Shown: piece by piece, positions 1 to 8,203 of the stretch | Layout of the letters: every line of letters begins with the position of its first letter | How positions within the stretch are numbered: position 1 is the first letter of the stretch | Translations under genes and position numbers: made by a program | The notes under the pieces: model-generated | What the model saw: the letters and a program-made list of their open reading frames with translations, nothing else | Told to the model about the DNA's origin: nothing | Databases searched by the model: none | DNA from: Martinezella rhizogenes | GTDB taxonomy: Bacteria; Pseudomonadota; Alphaproteobacteria; Rhizobiales; Rhizobiaceae | Length of the DNA stretch: 64,000 nucleotides | Assembly (NCBI RefSeq): GCF_000799715.1 | Contig: NZ_JUHG01000016.1 | Location: 372,001 to 436,000, forward strand | Reading direction: 5' to 3'

Positions 1-23
1 TAACCTATACCGGGCCATATCAA

Positions 24-43
24 GCATCACGAAGACGTGATGC
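24..43. repeat. Inverted repeat upstream of the MFS gene
   Basis: A perfect 7-bp inverted repeat, GCATCAC and GTGATGC around GAAGAC, lies about 120 bp before the MFS start. CCGGG follows it directly and CCGGG also occurs a few bases before it. There is no T-run, so it is not a typical terminator. It could be an operator for the efflux gene or the end of an upstream unit outside the window. No other feature is evident in bases 1-160. Confidence 0.35.
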
Positions 44-160
44 CCGGGAGGCCACGCGGTAGATTCGGGGATTGGCAGAGGCAGCACATAGGACTACAGA
101 GCGGATGTCCGCCCCAGGCGGACCCTTTCCCGAAGACACGACCCACCAAGGCATCCGCCT

Positions 161-1585
161 ATGAATCGCATCGTTCCCCTGATCCTTGCCGTTGCGCTGT
201 TCATGGAACAGATGGATTCCACGGTGATCGCAACCGCCCTGCCGGCCATTGCGAATGATCTCCATGTCGGCCCGATTACGCTCAAGCTGGCGCTGACCTC
301 CTACATGGTGTCGCTTGCGGTGTTCATCCCGATTAGCGGCTGGATGGCGGATCGCTTCGGGGCGAAGAACATCTTCCGAATTGCCATCTGCATCTTCGTC
401 GTCGGCTCGATCCTATGCGCCGCCTCGGGCGGCCTCCTGGAATTCGTCGCCGCCCGCTTCCTGCAGGGTGTCGGCGGCTCGATGATGACGCCGGTCGGAC
501 GTCTGGTTCTGGTGCGCACGACGCAGAAGAGCGACCTGGTCTCCGCCATGGCGCTGCTGTCCATTCCAGCCCTTGTCGGACCGCTGGCCGGCCCGCCGCT
601 CGGCGGCTTCATCACCACCTATGCGTCCTGGCACTGGATCTTCCTGATCAACGTTCCCGTGGGTATTCTCGGGATTATCCTGTCGTCGATCTTCCTGCCG
701 GAGGTAGAGGCGACGAGGCCGCCGAAGCTTGATTTCGTCGGCTTCCTGCTGACGTCCTTCGCGGCGGCCGGCGTCGTCTTCGGCATGTCGGTCATCAGCC
801 TGCCGGCGCTGCCGCCAGTAATCGGCATCTCGGCCATCACCATCGGCTTCGTCTGCGGCTTTCTCTATGTCGGCCATGCGCGCCGTCACCCGGCGCCTAT
901 CCTCAACCTGACCCTGCTGAAGAACGCCACCTTCCGCGCTTCCGTTACCGGCGGCACGCTGTTTCGCATCTGCATCGGCGCCATGCCGTTCCTGATACCG
1001 CTGATGTTGCAGCTCGGCTTCGGCCTCAATCCGTTCCAGTCGGGCCTGATCACCTTTGCCGGCGCCATCGGCGCGATCACCACCAAGTTCATCGCGCGCC
1101 GCGTCTTTACCGCCGTCGGCTTCAAGACCGCGTTGCTATCGGCTGCCGGCGTCACCACGGTGACGACGATCTGCACCGGCCTGTTCGAGCCATCGACATC
1201 GCATCTCGTCATCATCGGCGTTCTGCTGGTCGGCGGCTTCTCGCGCTCTTTCTTCTTTACCGGCATCAACGCGCTCGCTTTCGCCGACGTCAGCGACAAG
1301 CAGGCCAGCCAGGCAACGTCGATGAGTTCGGTCATGCAGCAGATCAGCATGGCGCTGGGCGTTGCGGTTGCCGCGATGATCCTGGAGACTTCGACCTTCT
1401 TTAGCGGTGCCGAGCTGCAGGTCCGCGACTTCCACATCGCCTTCTTCAGCATCTCGATCCTGACCGTGCTAGCGACCATTCCCTTCATCCGCATGGACCG
1501 CAACGCGGGCGCCATGGTCTCCGGCCACAAGGCCGGGCTGCAGCGCGTAACGGCGACGCAGCCGCAGGAGTCGGTGGTAAAGTAG
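161..1585 (+). CDS. MFS drug exporter, DHA2 (EmrB/QacA-like) family
   Basis: An inner-membrane proton-coupled exporter of 474 residues, a length typical of 14-helix DHA2 transporters. The first helix carries the family pattern MEQMDSTVIATALPAIA (residues 15-31). Motif A-like GWMADRFGAKN follows the second helix, and SWHWIFLINVPVG (about residues 155-170) is the usual DHA2 signature. Hydrophobic segments continue to about residue 450 and the tail is hydrophilic. The ATG is preceded by AAGG nine bases upstream. No membrane-fusion partner gene is adjacent, so it probably works alone. The substrate cannot be told from sequence. Confidence 0.85.
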   Translation: MNRIVPLILAVALFMEQMDSTVIATALPAIANDLHVGPITLKLALTSYMVSLAVFIPISGWMADRFGAKNIFRIAICIFVVGSILCAASGGLLEFVAARFLQGVGGSMMTPVGRLVLVRTTQKSDLVSAMALLSIPALVGPLAGPPLGGFITTYASWHWIFLINVPVGILGIILSSIFLPEVEATRPPKLDFVGFLLTSFAAAGVVFGMSVISLPALPPVIGISAITIGFVCGFLYVGHARRHPAPILNLTLLKNATFRASVTGGTLFRICIGAMPFLIPLMLQLGFGLNPFQSGLITFAGAIGAITTKFIARRVFTAVGFKTALLSAAGVTTVTTICTGLFEPSTSHLVIIGVLLVGGFSRSFFFTGINALAFADVSDKQASQATSMSSVMQQISMALGVAVAAMILETSTFFSGAELQVRDFHIAFFSISILTVLATIPFIRMDRNAGAMVSGHKAGLQRVTATQPQESVVK

Positions 1586-1600
1586 CTGGATAGCGGGGAC

Positions 1601-1984
1601 CTACTCAGGCTTCTCGCAGACAGCGCTGAGCTTGTTGCCGTCGGGATCGCGCACGTAAGCCGCATAGAAATTGGCGTGGAAAGAGCGCAGGCCGGGCTTG
1701 CCCTCATCGCTGCCACCATGGGCAAGGGCTGCGGCGTGAAAAGCGTCGACATCGGCGCGACTTTCCGCGTGCAGGGCAACCATCGAGCCGTTACCGATCG
1801 TCGCGGGACGATGATCATAGGGGATCACCACCCAGAACCTGCAGCGGACATCGCCATCGGCGGCATAGCCGATTTCCTCATCCGATTCGCGTTGGCGCCG
1901 GTAACCAAGGATAGGCAGCACCGCGTCATAGAAGCCGCGGGCACGCGGAATGTCGTTGGAACCGAGCGTGACGTAAAGAAGCAT
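1601..1984 (-). CDS. VOC (glyoxalase/bleomycin resistance) family protein
   Basis: A 127-residue single-domain vicinal-oxygen-chelate protein. It opens with LYVTLGSNDIPRARGFYDAVL, the usual first beta-alpha unit, and ends with FYAAYVRDPDGNKLSAVCEKP, the usual last strand with its acidic metal-site region (DPDGNKL). Such proteins include glyoxalase-like enzymes, dioxygenases and metal-dependent resistance proteins. Nothing here fixes the substrate. It is convergent with the MFS gene (15-bp gap) and lies downstream of rlmE on the same strand with an 63-bp gap. Confidence 0.8.
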   Translation of the reverse strand: MLLYVTLGSNDIPRARGFYDAVLPILGYRRQRESDEEIGYAADGDVRCRFWVVIPYDHRPATIGNGSMVALHAESRADVDAFHAAALAHGGSDEGKPGLRSFHANFYAAYVRDPDGNKLSAVCEKPE

Positions 1985-2047
1985 GGTGATGATGTGCCGC
2001 CTTCAGTATCGAGGGGACCACATCATCGACCAAAAGCGACTGCTAAA

Positions 2048-2767
2048 TCAAGCGCTTATTGTGCCGTGATCGACATTGCGCCCCTTGAAGCCTTTTGCCA
2101 GCAGGAACATTTCGACCGATTCCGCCCTGGATGCACCCGGCTTTACATGAACGACCTGGCGGAAATTCTGCTTCAGCATGTTCAGGAGGTCGCGTTCCGT
2201 GCCGCCCTGGAAGGTCTTGGCGAGGAAATGTCCGCCTTCAGCCAGAACTTCGACGGCAAAATACGCAGCGACTTCGCAAAGATGCATGGTTCGCAGATGA
2301 TCGGTGCGGTGATGACCCGTTGTCGGCGCGGCCATATCCGAAAGGACGAGATCCGGCTCGCCGCCGACCGCCTCGACCAGCCGCTGCGGTGCATCCGGCT
2401 CCAGAAAGTCGAGGTGAAGGATGGTAACGCCCGGCAGATGCGCCATTTCGAGAAAGTCGATGGCCGCGACGCGGATATCATCTTCCGTCGATCCGGTCAC
2501 CTTGGCAGCGATCTGCGACCAGCTTCCCGGCGCAGCACCCAGATCGATGATGCGCCGCGCACCCTTCAAGATCCCATGCTTCTCGTCGATCTCCAGCAGC
2601 TTGAAAGCGGCGCGGGCGCGATAGCCTTCGAGCTGGGCACGCTGCACATAGGGATCGTTGATGTGCCGATGCAGCCACTGCCGCGAGGAGGCCTTCATCT
2701 TCTTGTTCTTCACACGCTGGCCGAGCTTTCGGCCGGTGCGGTTGCCGGCGATCGTTGGCTTTGTCAT
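2048..2767 (-). CDS. rlmE: 23S rRNA (uridine-2'-O)-methyltransferase RlmE (FtsJ/RrmJ)
   Basis: It methylates the 2'-OH of a uridine in the A-loop of 23S rRNA (U2552 in E. coli) using S-adenosylmethionine, late in 50S assembly. The protein has 239 residues. The SAM-binding motif is IIDLGAAPGSWSQ (73-85). The K-D-K-E catalytic tetrad can be placed at K56 (AAFK), D144 (LSDMAAP), K184 (LAKTFQGG) and E219 (SVEMFLLAKG). A basic N-terminal tail suits RNA binding. The ATG overlaps the stop of the upstream phosphatase gene by ATGA, so the two are probably translationally coupled. Confidence 0.95.
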   Translation of the reverse strand: MTKPTIAGNRTGRKLGQRVKNKKMKASSRQWLHRHINDPYVQRAQLEGYRARAAFKLLEIDEKHGILKGARRIIDLGAAPGSWSQIAAKVTGSTEDDIRVAAIDFLEMAHLPGVTILHLDFLEPDAPQRLVEAVGGEPDLVLSDMAAPTTGHHRTDHLRTMHLCEVAAYFAVEVLAEGGHFLAKTFQGGTERDLLNMLKQNFRQVVHVKPGASRAESVEMFLLAKGFKGRNVDHGTISA

Positions 2768-4326
2768 GCCTGTGGTCCCTTCATATCCCTCGGTCTATGG
2801 CTGCGGCGCGAACGGCCACGCCGCCACACACCATCATCCGCCATCATATCGGTGAGCAGCCCTTCACGCAGGCCACGATCGGCGACACGCATGCGCGGGC
2901 TCGGCCAGCGGCGACGGATCGCCTCCAGAATGGCGCAGCCCGCCAGCACCAGATCGGCGCGGTCCGGCCCGATGCAGGGATTGGCGGCGCGGCCGGCGAA
3001 ATCCCAGGAGAGCAGCTTGGCCTGCATCGCGGTGACTTCATCGTCCGACAGCCAGACGCCATCAACCCTGCGCCGGTCGTAGCGCGGCAGGTCGAGATGG
3101 ACGCCGGCTAGCGTCGTCACCGTGCCGGAGGTGCCGATCAGATGGAAATCGTCGCTGTCGCGCGTAGCCCCCTGAACCGGCGGGCAATCGAAGCGTTCGA
3201 GCATGCCCTCGACTTCGCGCACCATGGCCTCGAACAGGTCCGGCGTGACGTCGCGGCCGCCATGACGTTCGGAGAGCGTAACCACGCCGACGGGCAGCGA
3301 GGTCCAGTGGGTGATGTGGTTGGCAAGCCGGCTGGAGCGGTTTTCACCGATACGGATGATGGCGATTTCCGAGGAGCCGCCGCCAATATCGAACAGCACG
3401 ACCGAGCGCGCCTCTGGACCGACCAGCGACGAGCAGCCGGAAACGGCAAGCCGCGCTTCGGTCTCGCGATCGATGATTTCGAGCTGCAGGCCGGTTTCTT
3501 CAATGACGCGGGCGAGGAAGACCTCGCCATTTTCCGCCGCGCGGCAGGCTTCGGTCGCGATCAGCCGCATGCGGCGGATCTCGCGGGTTTTCAGCTTGGC
3601 GGCGCAGATACGCAGGGCCTCGACGGCCCTGTCCATGGCGTCGCCCGACAATCGGCCGCTGGCGCCGAGCCCCTCGCCGAGACGAACGATGCGCGAAAAG
3701 GCATCGACGACGCGGAACTGACCAGGCCGCGTCGGCTGGGCAATCAGCAGGCGGCAATTGTTGGTGCCGAGGTCGAGCGCGGCATAAAGGTCCAGCGGGC
3801 GGGAATCGCTGTCAGCCTGATGTTGCGGCGTGGGGCCATCGCGGCGCTGCGGATGCCGCTGATCGCTGTGGGCAGGAGCGCGCTCAGCGGCAATGGCGAC
3901 GGCGGGAGCGACGAGCTGCGCCGTCTTCTCATGCGCCAGCGGCCTCCCCTGCAGGCCGCGCTTGCTGCGGTGCTTGCGCCTGTTCTTGCCACTCTTGTTC
4001 GACGAGGCGTGACCATGCTCACCCGCGGCACGATGGTCCGGCGCCGTGGAAGCCTGTGGTTGCTGTGTCGGTGAAGAATTCTGCGCTCCGCCACGAGAAC
4101 GGCGTCTGCGCTTGCGCTTCTTGGCCGGAAAACCGGCGTCCTGATCTGTTGGGCGTGTCGCCACCGGGCCGGACTTGCCGGTCTGATTGGCCTCCGCAGA
4201 CAAAGCGCTCGGACGGGGTTGACCGCCACGCTTACGCTTAGCGCGCCGGGAGGATTTACCCTTCCTGCGCTCTGCTACCGACGCCCCGTCTGCTTGCGGC
4301 GCTGTGCCGCTGTCGGGGTCACTCAC
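2764..4326 (-). CDS. ppx: Ppx/GppA phosphatase with basic N-terminal extension
   Basis: An exopolyphosphatase/guanosine pentaphosphate phosphatase of the ASKHA fold. The core carries AALDLGTNNCRLLIA, LIATEACRAAENG and VVLFDIGGGSSEIAI, the phosphate-binding loops of the family. I chose the GTG at 4326 (520 residues) because GGAAAAG lies a few bases upstream; the open frame continues to 4485. About 180 residues precede the core. They are low-complexity and rich in Lys, Arg, Ser, Gln and His (RRAKRKRGGQ, KKRKRRRRSRGG, KNRRKHRSKRG) and look disordered and perhaps nucleic-acid binding. It is coupled to rlmE by an ATGA overlap. Whether polyphosphate or pppGpp is the substrate is not decided here. 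Confidence 0.88.
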   Translation of the reverse strand: MSDPDSGTAPQADGASVAERRKGKSSRRAKRKRGGQPRPSALSAEANQTGKSGPVATRPTDQDAGFPAKKRKRRRRSRGGAQNSSPTQQPQASTAPDHRAAGEHGHASSNKSGKNRRKHRSKRGLQGRPLAHEKTAQLVAPAVAIAAERAPAHSDQRHPQRRDGPTPQHQADSDSRPLDLYAALDLGTNNCRLLIAQPTRPGQFRVVDAFSRIVRLGEGLGASGRLSGDAMDRAVEALRICAAKLKTREIRRMRLIATEACRAAENGEVFLARVIEETGLQLEIIDRETEARLAVSGCSSLVGPEARSVVLFDIGGGSSEIAIIRIGENRSSRLANHITHWTSLPVGVVTLSERHGGRDVTPDLFEAMVREVEGMLERFDCPPVQGATRDSDDFHLIGTSGTVTTLAGVHLDLPRYDRRRVDGVWLSDDEVTAMQAKLLSWDFAGRAANPCIGPDRADLVLAGCAILEAIRRRWPSPRMRVADRGLREGLLTDMMADDGVWRRGRSRRSHRPRDMKGPQA

Positions 4327-4504
4327 GTATCTTTTCCACCGCGCCGCGCAAGGCCGACAGGCATGCAGCAGGCGCTCATTTGATTTTCGTTGGGCGGAGA
4401 ATACCAGCAGGAACAGTTTTCGCCAAATTCTTTTTGAAAAGCGCGATTTTAGCTGTTCAATCGCAACTGCGATCAGTTGTCCCAATGGCCTGAAATAGTG
4501 GCTA

Positions 4505-5392
4505 TCAGGGACGAAACAGATTGTCCGCCATGAACTTTACAAAGGCTTGTATTTTTGGCGACAGTTGACGGCTCGACGGCCAGAGGACGCGAAATTCGCC
4601 GACATCCTCGACATGGTCAGCCAGAACGGAGACGAGCTTTCCATCGGCAATCTGTCCGTCGATGGTAAAGAGCGGCAGGCAGGCAATACCGAGCCCAGCC
4701 TCGGCCATGCTGATCAGCGGCTCGAGCGTGCTTGCCATCGACGATACAGGCAGTTCCAGCTTCCCGGCCCTAGCATCGTAGCGCAGCGGCCAGCGTTCCA
4801 GCTTGCCGGTCGACGGATATTTGTGGTGAAGACACAGGTGCGCGGAGAGATCCTCCGGCTTTTTGGGAGTTCCGAAGCGGTCGAAATATTCCTTCGACCC
4901 GACAATGCGGTGGGAAAACCTCCCCAATGTGCGCACCATCAGGCGACTGTCGTTAATTTCGCCCGTTCGAACCACTGCGTCGAACCCCTCTTCGATCACA
5001 TCGACCAGCCGATCGGTGAAATCCAGGTCGATCATCACGTCCGGGAACGCCTGCATGAACTTGGTGATCGTCGGCATGAAAAGCATGCCAGCAAGGGGCA
5101 GGCTCACGCGGAGCCAGCCACGCGGCGCGGCGATGGTTTGCGACAGCTCCTGTTCCGCGGCTTCAATCTCGGAGAAAATTCGCCTGCAACGCTCCAGGAA
5201 CATGATGCCCTCAGCCGTGATCGCGATGTTGCGGGTGTTTCGGTGAAACAGGCGCACGCCAAGTCTTTTCTCCAGACGGGCCATGGTCTTGCCGATGGCG
5301 GACGATGAAACGCCGAGCGCCTCTCCGGCGCGGACGAAACTACGGGTTTCCGCCGCAATCACGAACACATTCAACGCAGCGATATTGTCCAT
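4505..5392 (-). CDS. LysR-family transcriptional regulator
   Basis: A 295-residue LysR regulator. The winged helix-turn-helix is at the N-terminus (IAALNVFVIAAETRSFVRAG, then GVSSSAIGKTMARLEKRLGVRLFHR), followed by the periplasmic-binding-protein-like effector domain. The composition of the effector domain (LRVSLPLAGMLFMPTITKFM, then DFTDRLVDVIEEGFDAVVRTG) resembles the CrgA/DsdC-type subgroup. The ATG at 5392 is chosen over the upstream TTG at 5419. It is divergent from the small monooxygenase-like gene at 5524, which is its most likely target because LysR regulators usually act on the divergent neighbour. Confidence 0.88.
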   Translation of the reverse strand: MDNIAALNVFVIAAETRSFVRAGEALGVSSSAIGKTMARLEKRLGVRLFHRNTRNIAITAEGIMFLERCRRIFSEIEAAEQELSQTIAAPRGWLRVSLPLAGMLFMPTITKFMQAFPDVMIDLDFTDRLVDVIEEGFDAVVRTGEINDSRLMVRTLGRFSHRIVGSKEYFDRFGTPKKPEDLSAHLCLHHKYPSTGKLERWPLRYDARAGKLELPVSSMASTLEPLISMAEAGLGIACLPLFTIDGQIADGKLVSVLADHVEDVGEFRVLWPSSRQLSPKIQAFVKFMADNLFRP

Positions 5393-5523
5393 GGCGAGAA
5401 ATCCAATTGCGGACGTCAAGGTCCGTTATCTGCGGATTTGTAGCCCGTTTTTTCGGCCTGTGTCGCGGACTATCTCTCCCAACGCCGGCAAATTCCGCCG
5501 GATATCTTTTGAACGGAGATCGC

Positions 5524-5877
5524 GTGACCCATCCCCCAAAAGCCGAATTCGAATTCGCCCCCCAGCCCACCGTGTTCGTCGTGAACGTCATTCATGCCCA
5601 TCCGGGCAAGCAGGAAGAAGCATTCAAAATCATCCAGGACGTCGTGCACTATGTCGCCGAACGGAAGGAAGGATTTCTATGGAGTAACCTGTCGAAAAGC
5701 ACGGACGGCCAAACCGTCGTGAACATCGAGGCGATCCGCGACGAGAACAATGTCGACGAATTCTTTTCCGATCCGGCTTTCGTGGAAAAATTCAAGAAGC
5801 TGGATGCCGTCTCGAAAAGCGAATTTCACATCTACAAGGTTTCCGACCTCGTGCTTCCGCGTCAGATCATAGGATAG
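5524..5877 (+). CDS. Antibiotic biosynthesis monooxygenase (ABM)-like small protein
   Basis: A 117-residue protein with a single ferredoxin-like ABM/dimeric alpha-beta barrel pattern: FVVNVIHAHPGKQEEAFKII, then a strand around EGFLWSNLSKSTDGQTVVNIE and a final helix with FFSDPAFVEKFKKL. The start is GTG at 5524, with GGAG about seven bases upstream; the frame stays open upstream without a better ribosome site. ABM proteins are usually small cofactor-free oxygenases or quinol-modifying enzymes, but function cannot be inferred further. It is divergent from the LysR gene. Confidence 0.7.
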   Translation: MTHPPKAEFEFAPQPTVFVVNVIHAHPGKQEEAFKIIQDVVHYVAERKEGFLWSNLSKSTDGQTVVNIEAIRDENNVDEFFSDPAFVEKFKKLDAVSKSEFHIYKVSDLVLPRQIIG

Positions 5878-5963
5878 GCGTCCCGGATTCTTGCGATTAA
5901 ACATCAGCGCAAAACTGCTGCTCGCGCTGATGGGCAGCTCTTCACCACAGGCGGGGGTAAATC

Positions 5964-6767
5964 TCAAGCCGTCAGTCTGCCCCTGATGTCATCCGCAAGC
6001 GCCTTCATCCGGTCGATCGGCAAATGCCCGATCAGCATGAAGGCGTGAGCGGCGTCCGACCAATAGACGACATTCATGCCGCGGCGGTTTTCCATGTCAG
6101 GGGCGGAAGCACCCGAGGTCGAGGGGGTGATGCAAAGCGCCATCGGACCGCTCTCGGGATCGAGATAAGCGATCTGCGCCAAAGGCTTGTCGTCATAGTT
6201 CAGCAATTGAGCACGTTTGAAATTGACACCCGGGATCGCAACGGCTTCGGGCGTCAGAGCGAGACCCACCTTCGCGCCGACCTCGTTCAATTGCGCAACC
6301 TGCTCAGTCCGATCGCCAGCCGGTCCGCTCAGCGTATCCGGCGTATAGAGGGAAAGATATTCTGCAACGACGGCGCGCCATTCGCTTCCCTCGTCCGGCT
6401 TGGCGAGGCGATGGCTGATGCCGATCGCCGCACGATCGATGGCGACGCCTGCAACCAGGCAGGCGGCAGTCGCGGCCAGGAAGCCACGGCGGCCGATGCC
6501 GGAAGCAGCTTTCGTCTGCTCCCTGGAAGAAGGGATTGCGGCAAGCATCGCGTCCAGCTTGGCTCGCGGGGCAGCGGCAAGCAGCGGCTCGAACGCCTCA
6601 TGGAAGGGCAGATCGCCGCGCGACAGGAAATCGAAGCGCTCCGCCACCTTGGCGTCGCTTTCGATCAGCCTTTCGATCCTGTCATGCTCGGCAGCCTCCA
6701 GTTCGCCGTCGATGAAGGCGGTGAGCTGTTCGTCCGAGGGCATGTTTCTGTTGTCCTGTTCACTCAT
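5964..6767 (-). CDS. Anti-sigma factor, membrane-anchored
   Basis: A 267-residue protein. The cytoplasmic N-terminus (MPSDEQLTAFIDGELEAAEHDRIERLI) matches the start of anti-sigma domains, but the zinc HxxxCxxC motif of ZAS proteins is absent. One membrane segment (GFLAATAACLVAGVAI, about residues 97-113) is preceded directly by twin arginines (GRRGFLAA). The rest is a periplasmic domain of about 150 residues ending in DDIRGRLTA. The ATG lies inside the end of the sigma gene (8-nt overlap, 6760-6767), so the pair is translationally coupled. It should hold the ECF sigma factor inactive until a periplasmic signal acts. Confidence 0.8.
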   Translation of the reverse strand: MSEQDNRNMPSDEQLTAFIDGELEAAEHDRIERLIESDAKVAERFDFLSRGDLPFHEAFEPLLAAAPRAKLDAMLAAIPSSREQTKAASGIGRRGFLAATAACLVAGVAIDRAAIGISHRLAKPDEGSEWRAVVAEYLSLYTPDTLSGPAGDRTEQVAQLNEVGAKVGLALTPEAVAIPGVNFKRAQLLNYDDKPLAQIAYLDPESGPMALCITPSTSGASAPDMENRRGMNVVYWSDAAHAFMLIGHLPIDRMKALADDIRGRLTA

Positions 6768-7425
6768 ATCCGTTCCCCAGTCGCCCATCCCCGAGCCGTG
6801 CCCCGTCCGTCGACCCCATGCCATCCGCGAGCTTCGCCCGCGCCGCCGCCAGCCGGCTCATCACCGTTCCGATCGGCACATCCAGAACCTCCGCCACTTC
6901 GCGATAGGACAGTCCTTCGACATAGGCGAGGAAAACGACGGTGCGCTGCGCTTCCGGCAGCGCCTGCACCTGTTTCAGCACCTGACCGGCCAAAATATGC
7001 GTCTCCGTCTCGCGCGCGCCGTCGAAGACCAGCGCCTGGTCGGCATCGACGAAACCCTGACCCATGCGCACCCGGCGAGACCGGATCTCGTTCAGCCAGA
7101 TCGAGTGCAGGATCGAAAACAGCCAGCGGTCGAGCCGCGTACCGGCGATGAACTGATGCGCGCGCTCCAGCGCCCTGACGCAGGTTGCCTGCACCAGATC
7201 ATCCGCCACGTCGCGCTGGTGCGACAACACGACGGCATAGCGCCAGAGCCGCGTCAGATGCTGCGACAGACCCGTCCTGATATCCTCTTCGCTCGCTATG
7301 GCACCCTCCGCGAGGTTCTCGTCCTTGGGAACCACCGGCCTTGCCGACGGCTCCGATCTTGCCCGACTATAAGCAGAAATCGTGGAATGAGCGACTGACA
7401 CCCGGATATCCCTCTCAATACTCAC
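6760..7425 (-). CDS. ECF-family RNA polymerase sigma factor
   Basis: A 221-residue extracytoplasmic-function sigma factor. Region 2 is LWRYAVVLSHQRDVADDLVQATCVRALER (about 55-85) with the core-binding DDLVQ. Region 4 is LPEAQRTVVFLAYVEGLSYREVAEVLDVPIGTVMSRLAAARAKL (about 155-200) with its helix-turn-helix. The longest frame starts at GTG 7425; another GTG at 7401 has GAGAGG upstream and would remove eight residues. The first 45 residues before region 2 are not conserved in type. It is followed and overlapped by the anti-sigma gene and preceded by the TPR gene (33-bp gap), so the three may be one transcript. Confidence 0.9.
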   Translation of the reverse strand: MSIERDIRVSVAHSTISAYSRARSEPSARPVVPKDENLAEGAIASEEDIRTGLSQHLTRLWRYAVVLSHQRDVADDLVQATCVRALERAHQFIAGTRLDRWLFSILHSIWLNEIRSRRVRMGQGFVDADQALVFDGARETETHILAGQVLKQVQALPEAQRTVVFLAYVEGLSYREVAEVLDVPIGTVMSRLAAARAKLADGMGSTDGARLGDGRLGNGYE

Positions 7426-7458
7426 TGCTTATGCCGGTCATCTGAGTTTAGCCCGAAA

Positions 7459-8001
7459 TCAGAGGCTCGACGGATTCTGGATGGCCTCGTTCAGATCCTG
7501 ATATTCTTCACAGCTCGTATTGCCACAGAGCGCCTTGATGGTGCTGAGCTGGTCCTTGGCGAGGTCGATCTGGCCCTTGATGACATAGGCTTCGCCGAGA
7601 TATTCGCGAACCAGCGTGTATTTCGGGTCCATGGCGACGGACTTCTTATAGAAGGAAATGCCTTCATCCGTGCGGCCGAGCTTGCGGGTGACATAGCCGC
7701 GATAGTTCAGCGCTTCCGCCGTGTTCGGGTTCTGCAACGTGTCGAGGACCGCCAGCGCTTCTTCATAGCGATGATCCTTCTTGGCCAGCGAATAGGCATA
7801 GTCGGCGCGGTTTTCGTCGGTGACGTTGGCGCCCTGCTGCTTCATGCATTTCTTGGTCTTCTGGTCGTAGATCTCGCCCTTCTTGCAGGTCGGCGTCGCA
7901 CTCGAATCGTCGCCAGCCGCGAAGACCGGAACAGCGAAAGCACTAAGGGTAAGGCAGGCGCCGAGTGCGGCCGAGGCCAGGCGGAAAGCGGTGGTGGTCA
8001 T
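7459..8001 (-). CDS. Secreted tetratricopeptide-repeat protein
   Basis: A 180-residue protein with a clear signal peptide (MTTTAFRLASAALGACLTLS, cleavage near AFAVPVFAA). A short Cys-containing segment (TCKKGEIYDQKTKKCM) follows, a pattern common in alphaproteobacterial periplasmic proteins. Then come about three TPR units (DYAYSLAKKDHRYEEALAVL, AEALNYRGYVTRKLGRTDEG, ISFYKKSVAMDPKYTLVREY). The start at 8001 has AAGGAG upstream. It lies directly before the ECF sigma gene and may be part of the same envelope-stress unit. The ligand is unknown. Confidence 0.8.
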   Translation of the reverse strand: MTTTAFRLASAALGACLTLSAFAVPVFAAGDDSSATPTCKKGEIYDQKTKKCMKQQGANVTDENRADYAYSLAKKDHRYEEALAVLDTLQNPNTAEALNYRGYVTRKLGRTDEGISFYKKSVAMDPKYTLVREYLGEAYVIKGQIDLAKDQLSTIKALCGNTSCEEYQDLNEAIQNPSSL

Positions 8002-8017
8002 GGGATTGCTCCTTGGC

Positions 8018-8060
8018 AAAATGAACGTTGCGATGGGAGAACACGCCATCCGTTCATTTT
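8018..8060. promoter_or_regulatory. Nested perfect inverted repeat in the leader of the TPR/sigma unit
   Basis: AAAATGAACG (8018-8027) is exactly mirrored by CGTTCATTTT (8051-8060). Inside the spacer a second shorter pair, GATGG and CCATC, is placed symmetrically. The element begins 17 bp before the TPR start codon and overlaps its ribosome-binding region edge. It can be a protein-binding operator between the divergent TPR/sigma and polyketide synthase genes, or a stem-loop in the TPR mRNA leader. No T-run follows on either side. Confidence 0.5.
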
Positions 8061-8203
8061 ATTCGCCGCCGTCCGATATTTTTTCGCACGACCGGATTGG
8101 CCTCCGGGCCATCACTCCTTCGTGACAGCTAGCGTTCCGAATAATTGCTGACGATGGCGTGTTTCCTCCTGCGTACCCGCCGAGGGTCGCTAAGGAGCAG
8201 CAA

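Noticed and set aside
1676..3082. 468-codon plus-strand frame across the VOC, rlmE and ppx genes
   Set aside because: Covers three genes on the opposite strand and has no recognisable domain.
4327..4485. N-terminal extension of the Ppx/GppA protein
   Set aside because: No ribosome site before 4485 and the GTG at 4326 has one; the extra residues look non-coding.
5305..5523. N-terminal extension of the ABM-like protein
   Set aside because: It overlaps the divergent LysR gene and its sequence is unlike protein; the GTG at 5524 has a proper ribosome site.
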